Positions 6,707-16,200 of a DNA stretch of 50,381 nt are shown piece by piece (the stretch's first letter is position 1; each line of letters begins with the position of its first letter). The DNA is from Burkholderiaceae bacterium. GTDB lineage: Bacteria; Pseudomonadota; Gammaproteobacteria; Burkholderiales; Burkholderiaceae_B. The position numbers and the translations under genes were made by a program. The notes beneath the pieces are model-generated. The model did no database searches, was not told the DNA's origin, and saw nothing but the letters and a program-made list of their open reading frames with translations. The stretch is from assembly GCA_017983955.1 (NCBI GenBank), contig JAGOAJ010000024.1:1-50381 (forward strand), read 5' to 3'.

Positions 6707-7480
6707 ATGGCATACATGACACTTTCCAGTTTCCTGACCAACCTTGTGATCCCGCTGAACCTGTGCATGGCCTTGCTACTGCTTGCCACAGCGCTATTTA
6801 TTTTGCGTCAGCGCAAAACCGCAGTTTTTATTGCCACCAGCGCCATCTGCTGGACCCTGTTCTGGTCTTTGCCCGCATCATCCCTATGGGCCGGGGGCCG
6901 ACTAGAGCAGCTATACCCACATAGCATGCCATCAGACCTGCCGCCGGCTCAGGCCATAGTCGTACTGGGGGGCAGCACAGCCAACAGTCGCGCCAACTGG
7001 TTTGAGCCTTATGACAGCGCTACCGCCGTCCCCAGGGTTGACACAGCAGCCCTACTTTTCAAGGCGCATCGCGCGCCGCTGATACTGGTATCGGGCGCCG
7101 CACTGGATGGCAGTATCAGCGAAGCGCAGATGATGGCGAACGCACTTACGCAACAAGATATCCCCAAGTCAGCGATTATTCTGGAAACTCGCAGCTTCAC
7201 CACCTATGAGAATGGCCTTTATACCCTGCAAGAACTAAAAAAACGCCATATCACTCGGGTACTGCTGGTGACGTCGGCCCTGCACATGCCCAGGGCTATG
7301 GCCGTCTTTCGCAAACAAGGCGTCACCGCTATTCCCGCGCCATCGTCACCGCAAATTGTGGTCCCCAACGACCCTGACTTTTCTTTCTGGCAACCTAATA
7401 TACGAGCGCTGAACGCCAGTCGATCTATTGTCAAAGAATATGTGGGGCTGCTGGTTTACTGGATGCGTGGCTGGATTTAA
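6707..7480 (+). CDS. YdcF/ElyC-family (DUF218) membrane protein
   Basis: The 257-aa protein has two N-terminal membrane helices (about residues 8-30 and 36-56) and then a DUF218 domain. Visible family hallmarks are IVVLGGST (near 84-91), LILVSGAA, 'ALTQQDIPKSAIILE', 'TYENGLYT' and VLLVTSALHMPRAM. Members such as ElyC/SanA-like proteins affect envelope and peptidoglycan or polysaccharide carrier metabolism, but the reaction is not settled. It follows the heptosyltransferase by 9 bp in a two-gene operon, consistent with an envelope role. It converges end to end with the next glycosyltransferase gene with only 4 bp between. Confidence 0.85.
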   Translation: MAYMTLSSFLTNLVIPLNLCMALLLLATALFILRQRKTAVFIATSAICWTLFWSLPASSLWAGGRLEQLYPHSMPSDLPPAQAIVVLGGSTANSRANWFEPYDSATAVPRVDTAALLFKAHRAPLILVSGAALDGSISEAQMMANALTQQDIPKSAIILETRSFTTYENGLYTLQELKKRHITRVLLVTSALHMPRAMAVFRKQGVTAIPAPSSPQIVVPNDPDFSFWQPNIRALNASRSIVKEYVGLLVYWMRGWI

Positions 7481-7484
7481 GCTA

Positions 7485-8639
7485 TCAGGGTGCGGTGATT
7501 TTTTCGGCTAGCACTGCATCATATAGGGCTTGGTACTGCTGCGCGATGTATTCCCAGCTGTGCCTATCAACGACGTCATTAGCCCCTTGCAGCAGTTGCT
7601 GCCGCAAGTCTGGGCGGTCACCAAGCCGGGCAATATATTCTGCCAGTTGTGCGGCGTTCTCGGGATGCGACAACACCAAAGCGCTGTGCCCATCCTGGAC
7701 ATACTGGGCAAAACCACACCAAGGGCTGGGACTAAGAATAACCGGCAAGCCAAAGGACATTGCTTCTAAAGGTGCCATGCCAAAGCTGTCATTCAAGGTA
7801 GGATGCACATAGGTATCCGCAGCCGCATAGTACGGCGCCACATCAGAAGTTGCTTCGACCAGTTTGATACGCTCTGCCAAGGGTTGATATCGGGATGACT
7901 TATAAATGTAATCGCGACTGGCAACATTGCTGCCCACCACCATCAGCTTGACATGATTGGGCAACAGTTCTAACGCCTGCAGCACGGTAGGTAAACCTTT
8001 GCGCAAGGGGTTGCGAGCCACCAACAGACACACCTGATCGTCAGGGCCAAAACCCAGTTCTTGGCGTAGCTGTTGGCGCTGTTGCACACTGACATCAGCA
8101 GGTCGCGATACACCGGGCGGGATAACGGTAGTTGCCAACTGCGTGCCATAGGCCTGCTTCAACTGATCGGCAATCAAGCCAGAAACCGCCACGGTGCGAT
8201 GACCGGGGCGCTGGGCCACACGTCGCGCTTCCAGACCTAAATAGGTTTGCACCCGCAAACTAACATAAGACAGCCAGCGCTTGTGCCAGGCCATGGGCCG
8301 CACCCGCCAGTTGTAACGCACTGGCGTGACATGCACGACCTCGATGTCGCCACACCAACCATTCATGTGTGAATGCACGATATCGTAAGTTGACCGCGTG
8401 GCTAGCCGGGCACGCCAGGCAAAAATCAATACCCGTACCCAACTAGGCCAGCGCGACCAACTGCGCAAGGGAACAAAAGGCAGACTGAGATCGCAGGCTG
8501 GATCGTATTGACGGGCAAATACCGTGACATCGTGGTCCTGAGCCAATACCCGCATCAGTTCGACGCCATAGGCCTCGGCCCCGCCATAACGATTGCCATA
8601 GCGGTCGACAACAAACGCAATTTTTAATCGACGAGTCAT
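7485..8639 (-). CDS. Glycosyltransferase family 4 (LPS core)
   Basis: A GT-B fold retaining glycosyltransferase of 384 aa. The N-terminal acceptor domain starts with a GGAEAYGVELMRVL motif. The C-terminal donor domain shows RNPLRKGLPTVLQAL and DSFGMAPLEAMSFGLP, which holds the E-x7-E motif of GT4. It is the last gene of the minus-strand run dnaE - GT4 - deacetylase - GT2 - GT4 - deacetylase - GT4, the arrangement of an LPS core locus next to msbA. The sugar and linkage are unknown; a WaaG-like glucosyl- or heptosyltransferase role is possible. Confidence 0.85.
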   Translation of the reverse strand: MTRRLKIAFVVDRYGNRYGGAEAYGVELMRVLAQDHDVTVFARQYDPACDLSLPFVPLRSWSRWPSWVRVLIFAWRARLATRSTYDIVHSHMNGWCGDIEVVHVTPVRYNWRVRPMAWHKRWLSYVSLRVQTYLGLEARRVAQRPGHRTVAVSGLIADQLKQAYGTQLATTVIPPGVSRPADVSVQQRQQLRQELGFGPDDQVCLLVARNPLRKGLPTVLQALELLPNHVKLMVVGSNVASRDYIYKSSRYQPLAERIKLVEATSDVAPYYAAADTYVHPTLNDSFGMAPLEAMSFGLPVILSPSPWCGFAQYVQDGHSALVLSHPENAAQLAEYIARLGDRPDLRQQLLQGANDVVDRHSWEYIAQQYQALYDAVLAEKITAP

Positions 8640-8658
8640 AGCGCGGGAACCTAACTAT

Positions 8659-9390
8659 TTAGTCCTGTCTGCGCTTGTCTTCAAGCTGAGTCAGGCATTT
8701 CTGCAGAAAACGAACAATGTGAGTGGTACGCGCTACCGTAACCCGCGGCAAAGCAAAGACATCGTCTGTAGGACGCACCAGGCCGCCCGCCGTAGTAGTG
8801 GCATTGGCGTAACCTGACTTTTTCACCATCTCGCGCACAGCATCCGACTGCCCGCCATAGGGATAGCAAAAGGCTGACACCTCAACATTTAAGGACTGTT
8901 CCAGCTCAATTTTTGACTGATGAATTTGATAGTTGGCCAGTTCCGGCGACAGGTCAGGTAAAAAAGGATGGTCCAGAGTGTGGGACCCGACTTCCTGGCC
9001 CGCACTAGCCCATTGCAAGATTTCTTCACGTGACATTAGTGGGGAGTGCGGTATGCCTTTTTCGTAATCCCAGACGTTACCGCCGTCCATCTGACGCGCC
9101 ACAAAATAATTAGTGGCGGTAAAGTCGGCTTCGCGCAACACTGGTAAGGCATTTTCCAGTACGTTGCGATAGCCGTCATCAAAGGTAATGCCTATGACTT
9201 TGCCGTGACGCTCGCCACGAATATAGGGCATAAGATCACGCATGGACAGGCCACGGTACCCGAAACGGCGCAGCCACAGCATCTGTCGTCGAAAAGCAGT
9301 GGGATGTACGGTAAGACCGCGATAAGGCGTACCGCGCGGTGCAGGCAAACCAACCTGGTGGTACATAAGTATGGGTATCATCTGACTCAT
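8659..9390 (-). CDS. Polysaccharide deacetylase (NodB family)
   Basis: Carbohydrate esterase 4 enzymes remove N-acetyl groups from sugars with a divalent metal. The 243-aa protein has an N-terminal ILMYHQV segment, the catalytic ITFDDGY motif, the metal-binding GSHTLDHPF motif and the FCYPYGG motif. No signal peptide is visible, so it probably acts in the cytoplasm on core intermediates. ATG 9390, 14 nt after the stop of the upstream glycosyltransferase, was chosen; a GTG at 9417 overlapping that gene is possible. A perfect 8-bp hairpin (9398-9417) covers the usual ribosome-binding position. Confidence 0.85.
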   Translation of the reverse strand: MSQMIPILMYHQVGLPAPRGTPYRGLTVHPTAFRRQMLWLRRFGYRGLSMRDLMPYIRGERHGKVIGITFDDGYRNVLENALPVLREADFTATNYFVARQMDGGNVWDYEKGIPHSPLMSREEILQWASAGQEVGSHTLDHPFLPDLSPELANYQIHQSKIELEQSLNVEVSAFCYPYGGQSDAVREMVKKSGYANATTTAGGLVRPTDDVFALPRVTVARTTHIVRFLQKCLTQLEDKRRQD

Positions 9391-9397
9391 TATATCG

Positions 9398-9417
9398 GTG
9401 CGGTTTATGAACCGCAC
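9398..9417 (-). promoter_or_regulatory. Intercistronic hairpin over a stop codon
   Basis: GTGCGGTT (9398-9405) and AACCGCAC (9410-9417) form a perfect 8-bp stem with a 4-nt loop. It spans the stop codon of the upstream glycosyltransferase and ends 7 nt before the ATG of the deacetylase, where no Shine-Dalgarno is visible. It could couple or limit translation of the deacetylase or stabilise the upstream mRNA segment. There is no U-tract, so it is not a terminator. Confidence 0.45.
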
Positions 9418-10523
9418 GCCAAAACACGTTGGTACACACCCAGGGTGTTTTGTACAAAGTCTTGCATGGAAAAAAATCGCTCGCTACGCAGACGCGCGGC
9501 TAGGCCCATAGACGGCAAGATCTGGGGCTGCGCCAATAGGCTTTTCAGTACATCAGCGATGGCCTGGGTATTACGTACCGGGACTATCCAACCTTCAACG
9601 CCATGCTCCAGATTTTCAGGCAAACCGCCCGCATCCGAAATTAGCGTAGGCAAGCCGCTAGCCAGCGATTCACGACACGCGTATGACAAGGCCTCGTGAT
9701 GCGACAGCACAAAGCCCGCATCACAGGCGGCAAGCACATCCCGCACATCATCAACTAGCCCGGGGAAAATGACATTTTCTGTCAAACCATGCGTGGCGAC
9801 CATTTGCCGTCTATCGTCATCGGGCAGATCACCGGCCACCAGTATCCTGATACGCTGTTGGTCTGCAGGCGGTAATTTCGCCACGGCAGCCACCAAATCC
9901 AGCCAACCTTTGTCAAAATCCGTGCCACCCGTGCTGCCCAGCACAAGTACATCATCGGCAAGCGGCCCCAAAAAACGCTGACGCTGACGCTGCTTTTCGT
10001 CGCTGCTGGCCACCTGAAAACGGGTCAGGTCTATGCCATGCCGTATCGTGTACAACGGCAGCTTGCTATAGGGGCTATCCAACAATACCTTGTGTACAAA
10101 ATCGCTCACGGCAATAACGCCGTCCGTCCCGAAGCGCGCCCGTAACTTATGTCCAAAACTACTTAGCGGGTGCAGATTATGCTTAGTCCAAACAATTTTA
10201 GGCGGGGTGTTCAGGCCCAGCCTGGCCAGCATGACGTGTCGGTGATCGGCCGAGGCGTTAACGTGCACCAGATCAAACTGCTGCTGCGCCAAATAACGGC
10301 GCAAACGCGCCACTTCGGCGGTCAAGGTCAGTATCCGGCTAGTGTAAGCCCCTGGCACCACGGTCACGCCGTCCAATTGGCTGGCATAACGATACAGACG
10401 ACTGGTGCTCGGTGCCGCCAGCGTCACCTGGTGGTCATGCCTAAGCGCATCCAGCAGGCCCAGAATATACGTCACATGGCCACCACCATTATGTTGGTGA
10501 ATGTCAGTGAATAATAGCTTCAT
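9405..10523 (-). CDS. Glycosyltransferase family 4 (LPS core)
   Basis: A 372-aa GT-B glycosyltransferase. The N-terminus reads LFTDIHQHNGGGHVTYILG, a glycine-rich acceptor-domain loop. The donor half shows LGSTGGTDFDKGW and HEALSYACRESLASGLP, with the E-x7-E motif. The start overlaps the stop of the GT2 gene by 4 bp, so the two are coupled. No membrane segment is seen, so it is a cytoplasmic or peripheral enzyme adding a core sugar; the sugar is not predictable. Confidence 0.87.
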   Translation of the reverse strand: MKLLFTDIHQHNGGGHVTYILGLLDALRHDHQVTLAAPSTSRLYRYASQLDGVTVVPGAYTSRILTLTAEVARLRRYLAQQQFDLVHVNASADHRHVMLARLGLNTPPKIVWTKHNLHPLSSFGHKLRARFGTDGVIAVSDFVHKVLLDSPYSKLPLYTIRHGIDLTRFQVASSDEKQRQRQRFLGPLADDVLVLGSTGGTDFDKGWLDLVAAVAKLPPADQQRIRILVAGDLPDDDRRQMVATHGLTENVIFPGLVDDVRDVLAACDAGFVLSHHEALSYACRESLASGLPTLISDAGGLPENLEHGVEGWIVPVRNTQAIADVLKSLLAQPQILPSMGLAARLRSERFFSMQDFVQNTLGVYQRVLACGS

Positions 10524-11344
10524 GTATCAACTTTCCTGTCATCAGGACGTGAGGCGGCAGACTGGTCTTGGTTCATCAGCCATAGCAACTTGTTATAACG
10601 GAAAAAGCTGCCCGCAGCCCCCATGGCGGCCAGGATGAAGCCCTGCTTACCATCCAAAAACCCCCGTCGTATCAGGTAGATACGCACAAAGGTCCAGACT
10701 GAATGAGCAATCGCCCCCATCAAACTGGTCCGTCTGCCCTTTGCGTACATCATCTGCGCGGCTTCGGTCGAATAATGATTTATTTTGGCAATAAAACTTT
10801 CAAGGTCGGCGTAGGGGTAATGCAGAAAATGGCCATTCAATATCGCCACGGCCGATGAAGTCTGCACGCTTTCATGCACCGCAACGTCCTTGAACCGGGC
10901 ACTGTCGCGGCGAAACAAACGCAGCACATGATCCGGCCACCAGCCGCTATGACGTATCCAGCGACCAGCAAAGTTGGATAGTCTGGAAACTTTATAAGCG
11001 GCGGCGCGGGGCTGGGTCAATTCTTGCTGTATTTCAGCAGCCAATTCAGGCGTGACCCGTTCGTCAGCGTCTATGGACAATACCCATGTGCCTTGGGCCA
11101 AATCCAGTGCTCGGTTTTTTTGAGGGCCGAAACCTGGCCAATCTGGTGTCAAAGTGACTTTAGCGCCAAGGGCGGCGGCGATATCGCGGGTGCCATCGGT
11201 GCTGCCAGAATCGACCACGATGATTTCATCGGCAAAACTAACAGACGCTATGCAATCAGCAATATGAGCGGCCTCGTTTTTGCTAATAATGATGACCGAC
11301 AACATAATCTGCGAGGCTGGGGGCATGCTGACAGGCGGGCTCAC
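10520..11344 (-). CDS. Glycosyltransferase family 2, WaaE/LgtF-like
   Basis: An inverting GT-A enzyme of 274 aa. It has the N-terminal LSVIIISKNEAAHI, VVDSGSTDGT and the metal-binding DxD in SIDADERVT. The segment GFGPQKNRALDLA is typical of the WaaE/LgtF group, which adds beta-1,4-glucose to heptose I of the LPS inner core. A hydrophobic stretch near the C-terminus (about 228-250) probably anchors it at the membrane. It overlaps its neighbours by 4 bp on both sides, fixing it inside the core operon. Confidence 0.87.
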   Translation of the reverse strand: MSPPVSMPPASQIMLSVIIISKNEAAHIADCIASVSFADEIIVVDSGSTDGTRDIAAALGAKVTLTPDWPGFGPQKNRALDLAQGTWVLSIDADERVTPELAAEIQQELTQPRAAAYKVSRLSNFAGRWIRHSGWWPDHVLRLFRRDSARFKDVAVHESVQTSSAVAILNGHFLHYPYADLESFIAKINHYSTEAAQMMYAKGRRTSLMGAIAHSVWTFVRIYLIRRGFLDGKQGFILAAMGAAGSFFRYNKLLWLMNQDQSAASRPDDRKVDT

Positions 11345-12183
11345 GCGGCTTTCCTAAGTGAGCGCTTCCACAGTTTCCAGCGATTAAATAGCGGGCCTAT
11401 GATGGGATGCCTGGCCACCTGTATGCGCCGCCCCACGGAATTACCCGATGTATTACGTACCGCAAAACGATAGATATGGGCTGGGTCGCTACCTGGCTTG
11501 TTTTGACCAAAAGCCTGGGTCGTATATAAATAGCGAAACCCCGCGTCTTGGGCTAGTTGTACATAGTCTGCGTCAAAATACCCCTGGGGCCAGCAAAAAT
11601 GTGGCGATACCTGGCCAAGGTTGTCGGTCAGCACCTGACGCGAACGCGCCAGTTCATTGGCCATCAAGGTGTTTTTCTGAGCGGCTTGCGAGCTTAAGTC
11701 CCAACGCGTATGGGTGTCTGTATGGCTATGGAACTCGAACACACCATCCGCCCGCATGGCCTGAATTTCGCTCCAGCGCAGTATGACGTCGTCACTGTGA
11801 CCCGCGGCGATACGTTGTTCGCATTCAGTATGCGATGGCGTTTCCGGTAAGGTGCCCTGCCCTAAATGGGGGCGTACCGGACCATGGTTGACCCACGAAG
11901 TCACCAAAAATATCACCGCATTGAATTGATATTGTTTCAGTAAAGGATAGGCGTAAACCCAGTTATCCAGATAACCATCGTCAAAAGTAATTAGTACAGA
12001 TTTCTTGGGAACAGGCTGGCCGTTTAAAAAACCTGCAAACTGTTCAGTGGTCAGCGAAGTATACCCACGCCGCGACAGCCAACGCAGTTGGTCTTCAAAA
12101 TTAGCCGGTGATGCCGTAATCGAACCATCCACCGGGGTGACATGGTGATACATCAGAATGGGAACAGTTTTAGCAGATGTCAT
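11341..12183 (-). CDS. Polysaccharide deacetylase (NodB family), second copy
   Basis: A 280-aa CE4 deacetylase with ILMYHHV, ITFDDGY, FHSHTDTHTRWDL and FCWPQGYFD motifs, so the metal and catalytic residues are present. It is clearly diverged from the copy at 8659-9390. ATG 12183 was chosen because it gives a 4-bp overlap with the upstream glycosyltransferase and starts just before VPILMYHHV; the longer frame (to 12270) reads back through that gene. Two deacetylases in one core cluster suggest that one or two N-acetyl-hexosamines of the core are de-N-acetylated. Confidence 0.87.
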   Translation of the reverse strand: MTSAKTVPILMYHHVTPVDGSITASPANFEDQLRWLSRRGYTSLTTEQFAGFLNGQPVPKKSVLITFDDGYLDNWVYAYPLLKQYQFNAVIFLVTSWVNHGPVRPHLGQGTLPETPSHTECEQRIAAGHSDDVILRWSEIQAMRADGVFEFHSHTDTHTRWDLSSQAAQKNTLMANELARSRQVLTDNLGQVSPHFCWPQGYFDADYVQLAQDAGFRYLYTTQAFGQNKPGSDPAHIYRFAVRNTSGNSVGRRIQVARHPIIGPLFNRWKLWKRSLRKAA

Positions 12184-13280
12184 GATTTTCGCTCGGCCAA
12201 CCAACGCAGATAGCTGGATTCTATACGCTGCACCATAGCATCTGCGCCAAAGCGCTGTTCCAGGCGACAATAACGCAAACCTTCCTGACCCATCTGGTAA
12301 CGTAAATCAGGGTCATCGATCAAACGCTGTATGGCTGTTGTCAAAGCGGCCAGATCATCCAGCGGCACCAAATAGCCACTGATATCGGCCTGCATCATTT
12401 CAGGTACGCCATCGACATCCGTACCCACTACAGGCAAGCCAGCTGCGCCAGCTTCTACAAAAACCGTGCCCGAGGCTTCTTTACGTGTAGCCAATGCAAA
12501 AACATCAAAACCAGCCAATAAATTAGGTACATCGCTGCGTGTACCTAAAAAGTGCACCCTGGTTTCCAGGCCCAGCTCTTGCACATAGGCTAGCATCTGT
12601 TCCAGCATAGGCGAACCACCACCAACCAACACCAAATGCACCCTGGGATCAGCCTGGATCAAGGGCCGCATGGCGGCTATCAGTTCCCTATGACCTTTAA
12701 GAGCACGCATGACGGCCACACAACCGACCACAATATCATTGGCGCTTAAGTTCAATTCCTGTCGTAAGCTGGAGGACTCTGGCAAAGGGGATAAATCCAC
12801 GGCGGGATACACCGTAGCCACGTGATCTGGCTGAACGCCACGATCAATCAGGTGCTGACGCACAAAATCGCTGGCGGTGGTGACACGATGAGGTATCACG
12901 GTATAGGACAATAAAGAGCCGACCTTGTTGGCCAGATGACGCGTACGTACTATCAATGGTGTACGTGCCAAGCGCCCGCCACAGCCCGCGACTATCGTGT
13001 CGCGCCGGCTATGGGTATTCAGGACATCAAAGTGTCCCTGGCGCAGTATGTTTTTTATTTTTTTGGCAGCCTTCACAAAATTTATCGGACCATCCATATA
13101 GGTGGTGTGCACGGTAAAGCCTTGATCACGCAATCGCTCGGCCAACACGGCATGAGGCTGACACACGGCTTCCAGATGGTGGCCGCGTTCGCGCATCGCC
13201 AGCATCATGCGATATATGTACTGCTCTTGGCCGCCAAAACTGGTGGCGGCTTCAGAGTGCAAAATACGTAAAGACCTCAT
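12180..13280 (-). CDS. Glycosyltransferase family 4 (LPS core), coupled to dnaE
   Basis: A 366-aa GT-B enzyme. It begins LRILHSEAATSFGGQEQYIYRMM, with an acceptor-domain GGQE loop, and carries KEASGTVFVEAGAAGLPVVG with the E-x7-E donor motif. Its ATG overlaps the dnaE stop codon by 4 bp, so it is translationally coupled to the replicative polymerase gene. Placement of an LPS core cluster right behind dnaE is, to my knowledge, also found in Bordetella. Sugar specificity is unknown. Confidence 0.87.
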   Translation of the reverse strand: MRSLRILHSEAATSFGGQEQYIYRMMLAMRERGHHLEAVCQPHAVLAERLRDQGFTVHTTYMDGPINFVKAAKKIKNILRQGHFDVLNTHSRRDTIVAGCGGRLARTPLIVRTRHLANKVGSLLSYTVIPHRVTTASDFVRQHLIDRGVQPDHVATVYPAVDLSPLPESSSLRQELNLSANDIVVGCVAVMRALKGHRELIAAMRPLIQADPRVHLVLVGGGSPMLEQMLAYVQELGLETRVHFLGTRSDVPNLLAGFDVFALATRKEASGTVFVEAGAAGLPVVGTDVDGVPEMMQADISGYLVPLDDLAALTTAIQRLIDDPDLRYQMGQEGLRYCRLEQRFGADAMVQRIESSYLRWLAERKS

Positions 13281-16200
13281 GAATAATTGATCTCCACGCC
13301 ATCGGGCTTGGTCCAGTCATTCAATTGCGCCAGCAAGGTGTCGGCCATGCGCACTCGCCATTCCTCGCCCAACCTGACCGTGCACAGAAAGTCGTCGCGC
13401 CGCAAACGTATCTCCACAGGTACGCCAGGCACGCCATTTTCCGGTTCGGCACGGAAGGGGTTAAGAAACTGACGCAGTTTATCGGCGTCGGCCTTGTCAT
13501 CCAGGGTAATGCGCAGGCTACGGGCACGGTCTTCGCGGGCCAGTTGTAAATCGAACACCTCGTCAGCCGAGACACGCATCCCACCGGAGTAATCGTCTTT
13601 GCTGACCTTGCCATGAATGATAATCAGGCGGTCTTCCCTGAGGCGGTTACGGTGCTGTTCATAGAGCTCGTTAAAAATAGCGACCTCGACCTGAGCCGAG
13701 CCATCATCCAGGATGGCGTACAGCATGCGGCCGCGTCGCGTCATTTTGGGCCGTACGGAGGACAGCACCCCGGCAAACCATTGCAGACTACGCGAGGGCT
13801 CCAGCCGTGACAGCGGCGTGGGCGCAAAACGACGAACTTCATCGCGCCAAGCATCAAATAAATGACCGCTAAAGCAATAGCCCAAAGCAGTTTTCTCTTG
13901 CATCAGCCGAGTCTGCAAATCCCACGGCAATACTTTTGCCAGCTCGTCTTGGACGATGTCGTCAGCATTGTCAGCAAATAGGGAAACCTGATTGGCACTG
14001 CGTGCGGCCTGTTCGGCAGCTTCCATGGCGCTAGGTACGGTCGCTAATAAAGCAGCGCGGTTTTCTGCGATCAGGTCAAACGCGCCCGCCTTGATCAAGG
14101 CTTCTATGCTGCGACGGTTCACCGAATGACGGTCTATGCGTCGGCAGAAATCGAATAGGCTGGTAAAGGGGCCGCCTTCGGTGCGGGCCTTGATAATGGC
14201 TTCGACTGCACCCTGCCCGGTGCCTTTGACCGCACCCAGGCCATAGCGCATGGTACGCGGGGGCTGACCCTTGGCGGAATGTGCATCATGCACGGGCTCG
14301 AAGCGGTAAAACGACTCGTTAACGTCGGGGGGCAGTACATCCACCCCGTTGGCCAAGGCGTCTTTCCAGAAAATTTGCACCTTGTCGGTGTCATCCATAT
14401 CGGACGACAAGGTAGCGGCCAGGAATTCGGCCGGATGGTAGGCCTTGAGCCACGCTGTCTGATAGGCAATTAGTGCATAGGCAGCCGAGTGACTTTTGTT
14501 GAAACCGTAGCCTGCGAACTTTTCCATCAGGTCAAACAGCTTGACGGCCAGATCCGCGTCATAGCCTTTTTCAACCGCGCCTTTTTCAAAGATGGCGCGG
14601 TGTTCGGCCATTTCCTCGGCTTTCTTCTTACCCATAGCGCGACGCAGCAAGTCGGCGCCACCCAGTGAGTATCCCCCCACGATCTGGGAGATCAACATCA
14701 CCTGTTCCTGGTAGACAATCACCCCATAGGTGCTGGACAGTACAGACTCCAGGTCTTTGTGGAAGTAATCGACTTCTGCCCTGCCGTGCTTGCGGTTGAC
14801 GAAGTCCACCACCATGCCGGACTCCAGAGGACCGGGCCGATACAAGGCCAGCATAGCGATCACGTCTTCGAAGGTGTTGGGTTTAAGGTTCTTTAACAGC
14901 TCCTTCATGCCCCGGGATTCCAACTGGAACACCGCCGTAGTATTGCCTTCGCTAAGCAACTTATAGGTTTTCAGGTCGTCTAGCGGTAAGGCCATGACGT
15001 CAAAGTCGCGTCGATTTTCGTTGAACTGACGCACATAGCGCACGGCCCAATCCAAAATGGTCAGGTTGCGCAAGCCCAAAAAGTCGAATTTGACCAGACC
15101 CGCCGCCTCGACGTCGTCTTTATCAAACTGAGACACGGCGTTGGCATCAATGCCAGGCTGGCAATACAGGGGGCAAAAATCAGTCAATTTGCCGGGCGCG
15201 ATCAGCACCCCGCCCGCGTGCATGCCGACGTTGCGCGTAATGCCTTCCAGCGGCTTGGCCAGGTCGATCAGTGCACGGACTTCTTCATCCTGCTCGTAGC
15301 GCTCTAAGAAAGCAGGCTCGTCTTTCAGAGTGCGGTCCAGCGTCCAGGGGTCGGCTGGGCTGAACGGAATCATTTTCGATAAGCCGTCGCACAGCATATA
15401 GGGCATTTCCAGCACCCTACCCACGTCACGCACCACCGCTTTGGCACCCAAGGTACCAAATGTGGCTATTTGGCTGACCGCATCTTTACCGTATTTTTGC
15501 TTAACGTAATCGATGACGCGTTCACGGTTATCCTGACAGAAGTCGATATCGAAGTCAGGCATGGAAACACGTTCAGGGTTCAGAAAGCGCTCGAACAGCA
15601 AGTCATAGCGTATGGGGTCCAGGTCCGTAATCCCCAGGGAGTACGCCACCAGCGACCCAGCACCTGAACCACGCCCCGGACCTACGGGAACGCCATTATT
15701 TTTACCCCAGTTGATAAAGTCGGCCACGATCAGGAAGTAACCGGGGAAACCCATATCAATAATGGTTTTACATTCCCATTTAAGACGTTCCAAATACAAC
15801 GGATACTGTGCCTGGCGCTCGGTTTCGTCGGGAAACAGTTGCAACATGCGCTTGGCCAGGCCCTCTTCGGACAACTGCGCCATGTAGTCGTCCAGCGTAA
15901 TACCGTCCGGGGTAGGAAAGTCTGGCAACTGCGGCTTGTCCAGCACCAGTGTCAGATTACAGCGCTGGGCAATTTCAACGGTGTTCGCCAAGGCAGACGG
16001 CACGTCTGCAAAACGCTGCGCCATTTCCGTTGAGTCGACAAAATACTGATCCGGGGTAAAACGACGCACCCGTTTCGCATTACCTAACTGTTCGCCGTCG
16101 GCAATACATACGCGTGCCTCGTGGGCGCGATAATCCGAGTACTCCAAGAACTGGATGGCATGGGTTGCGACCACCGGTAAATCCAGGCTGCCTGCCAAAC

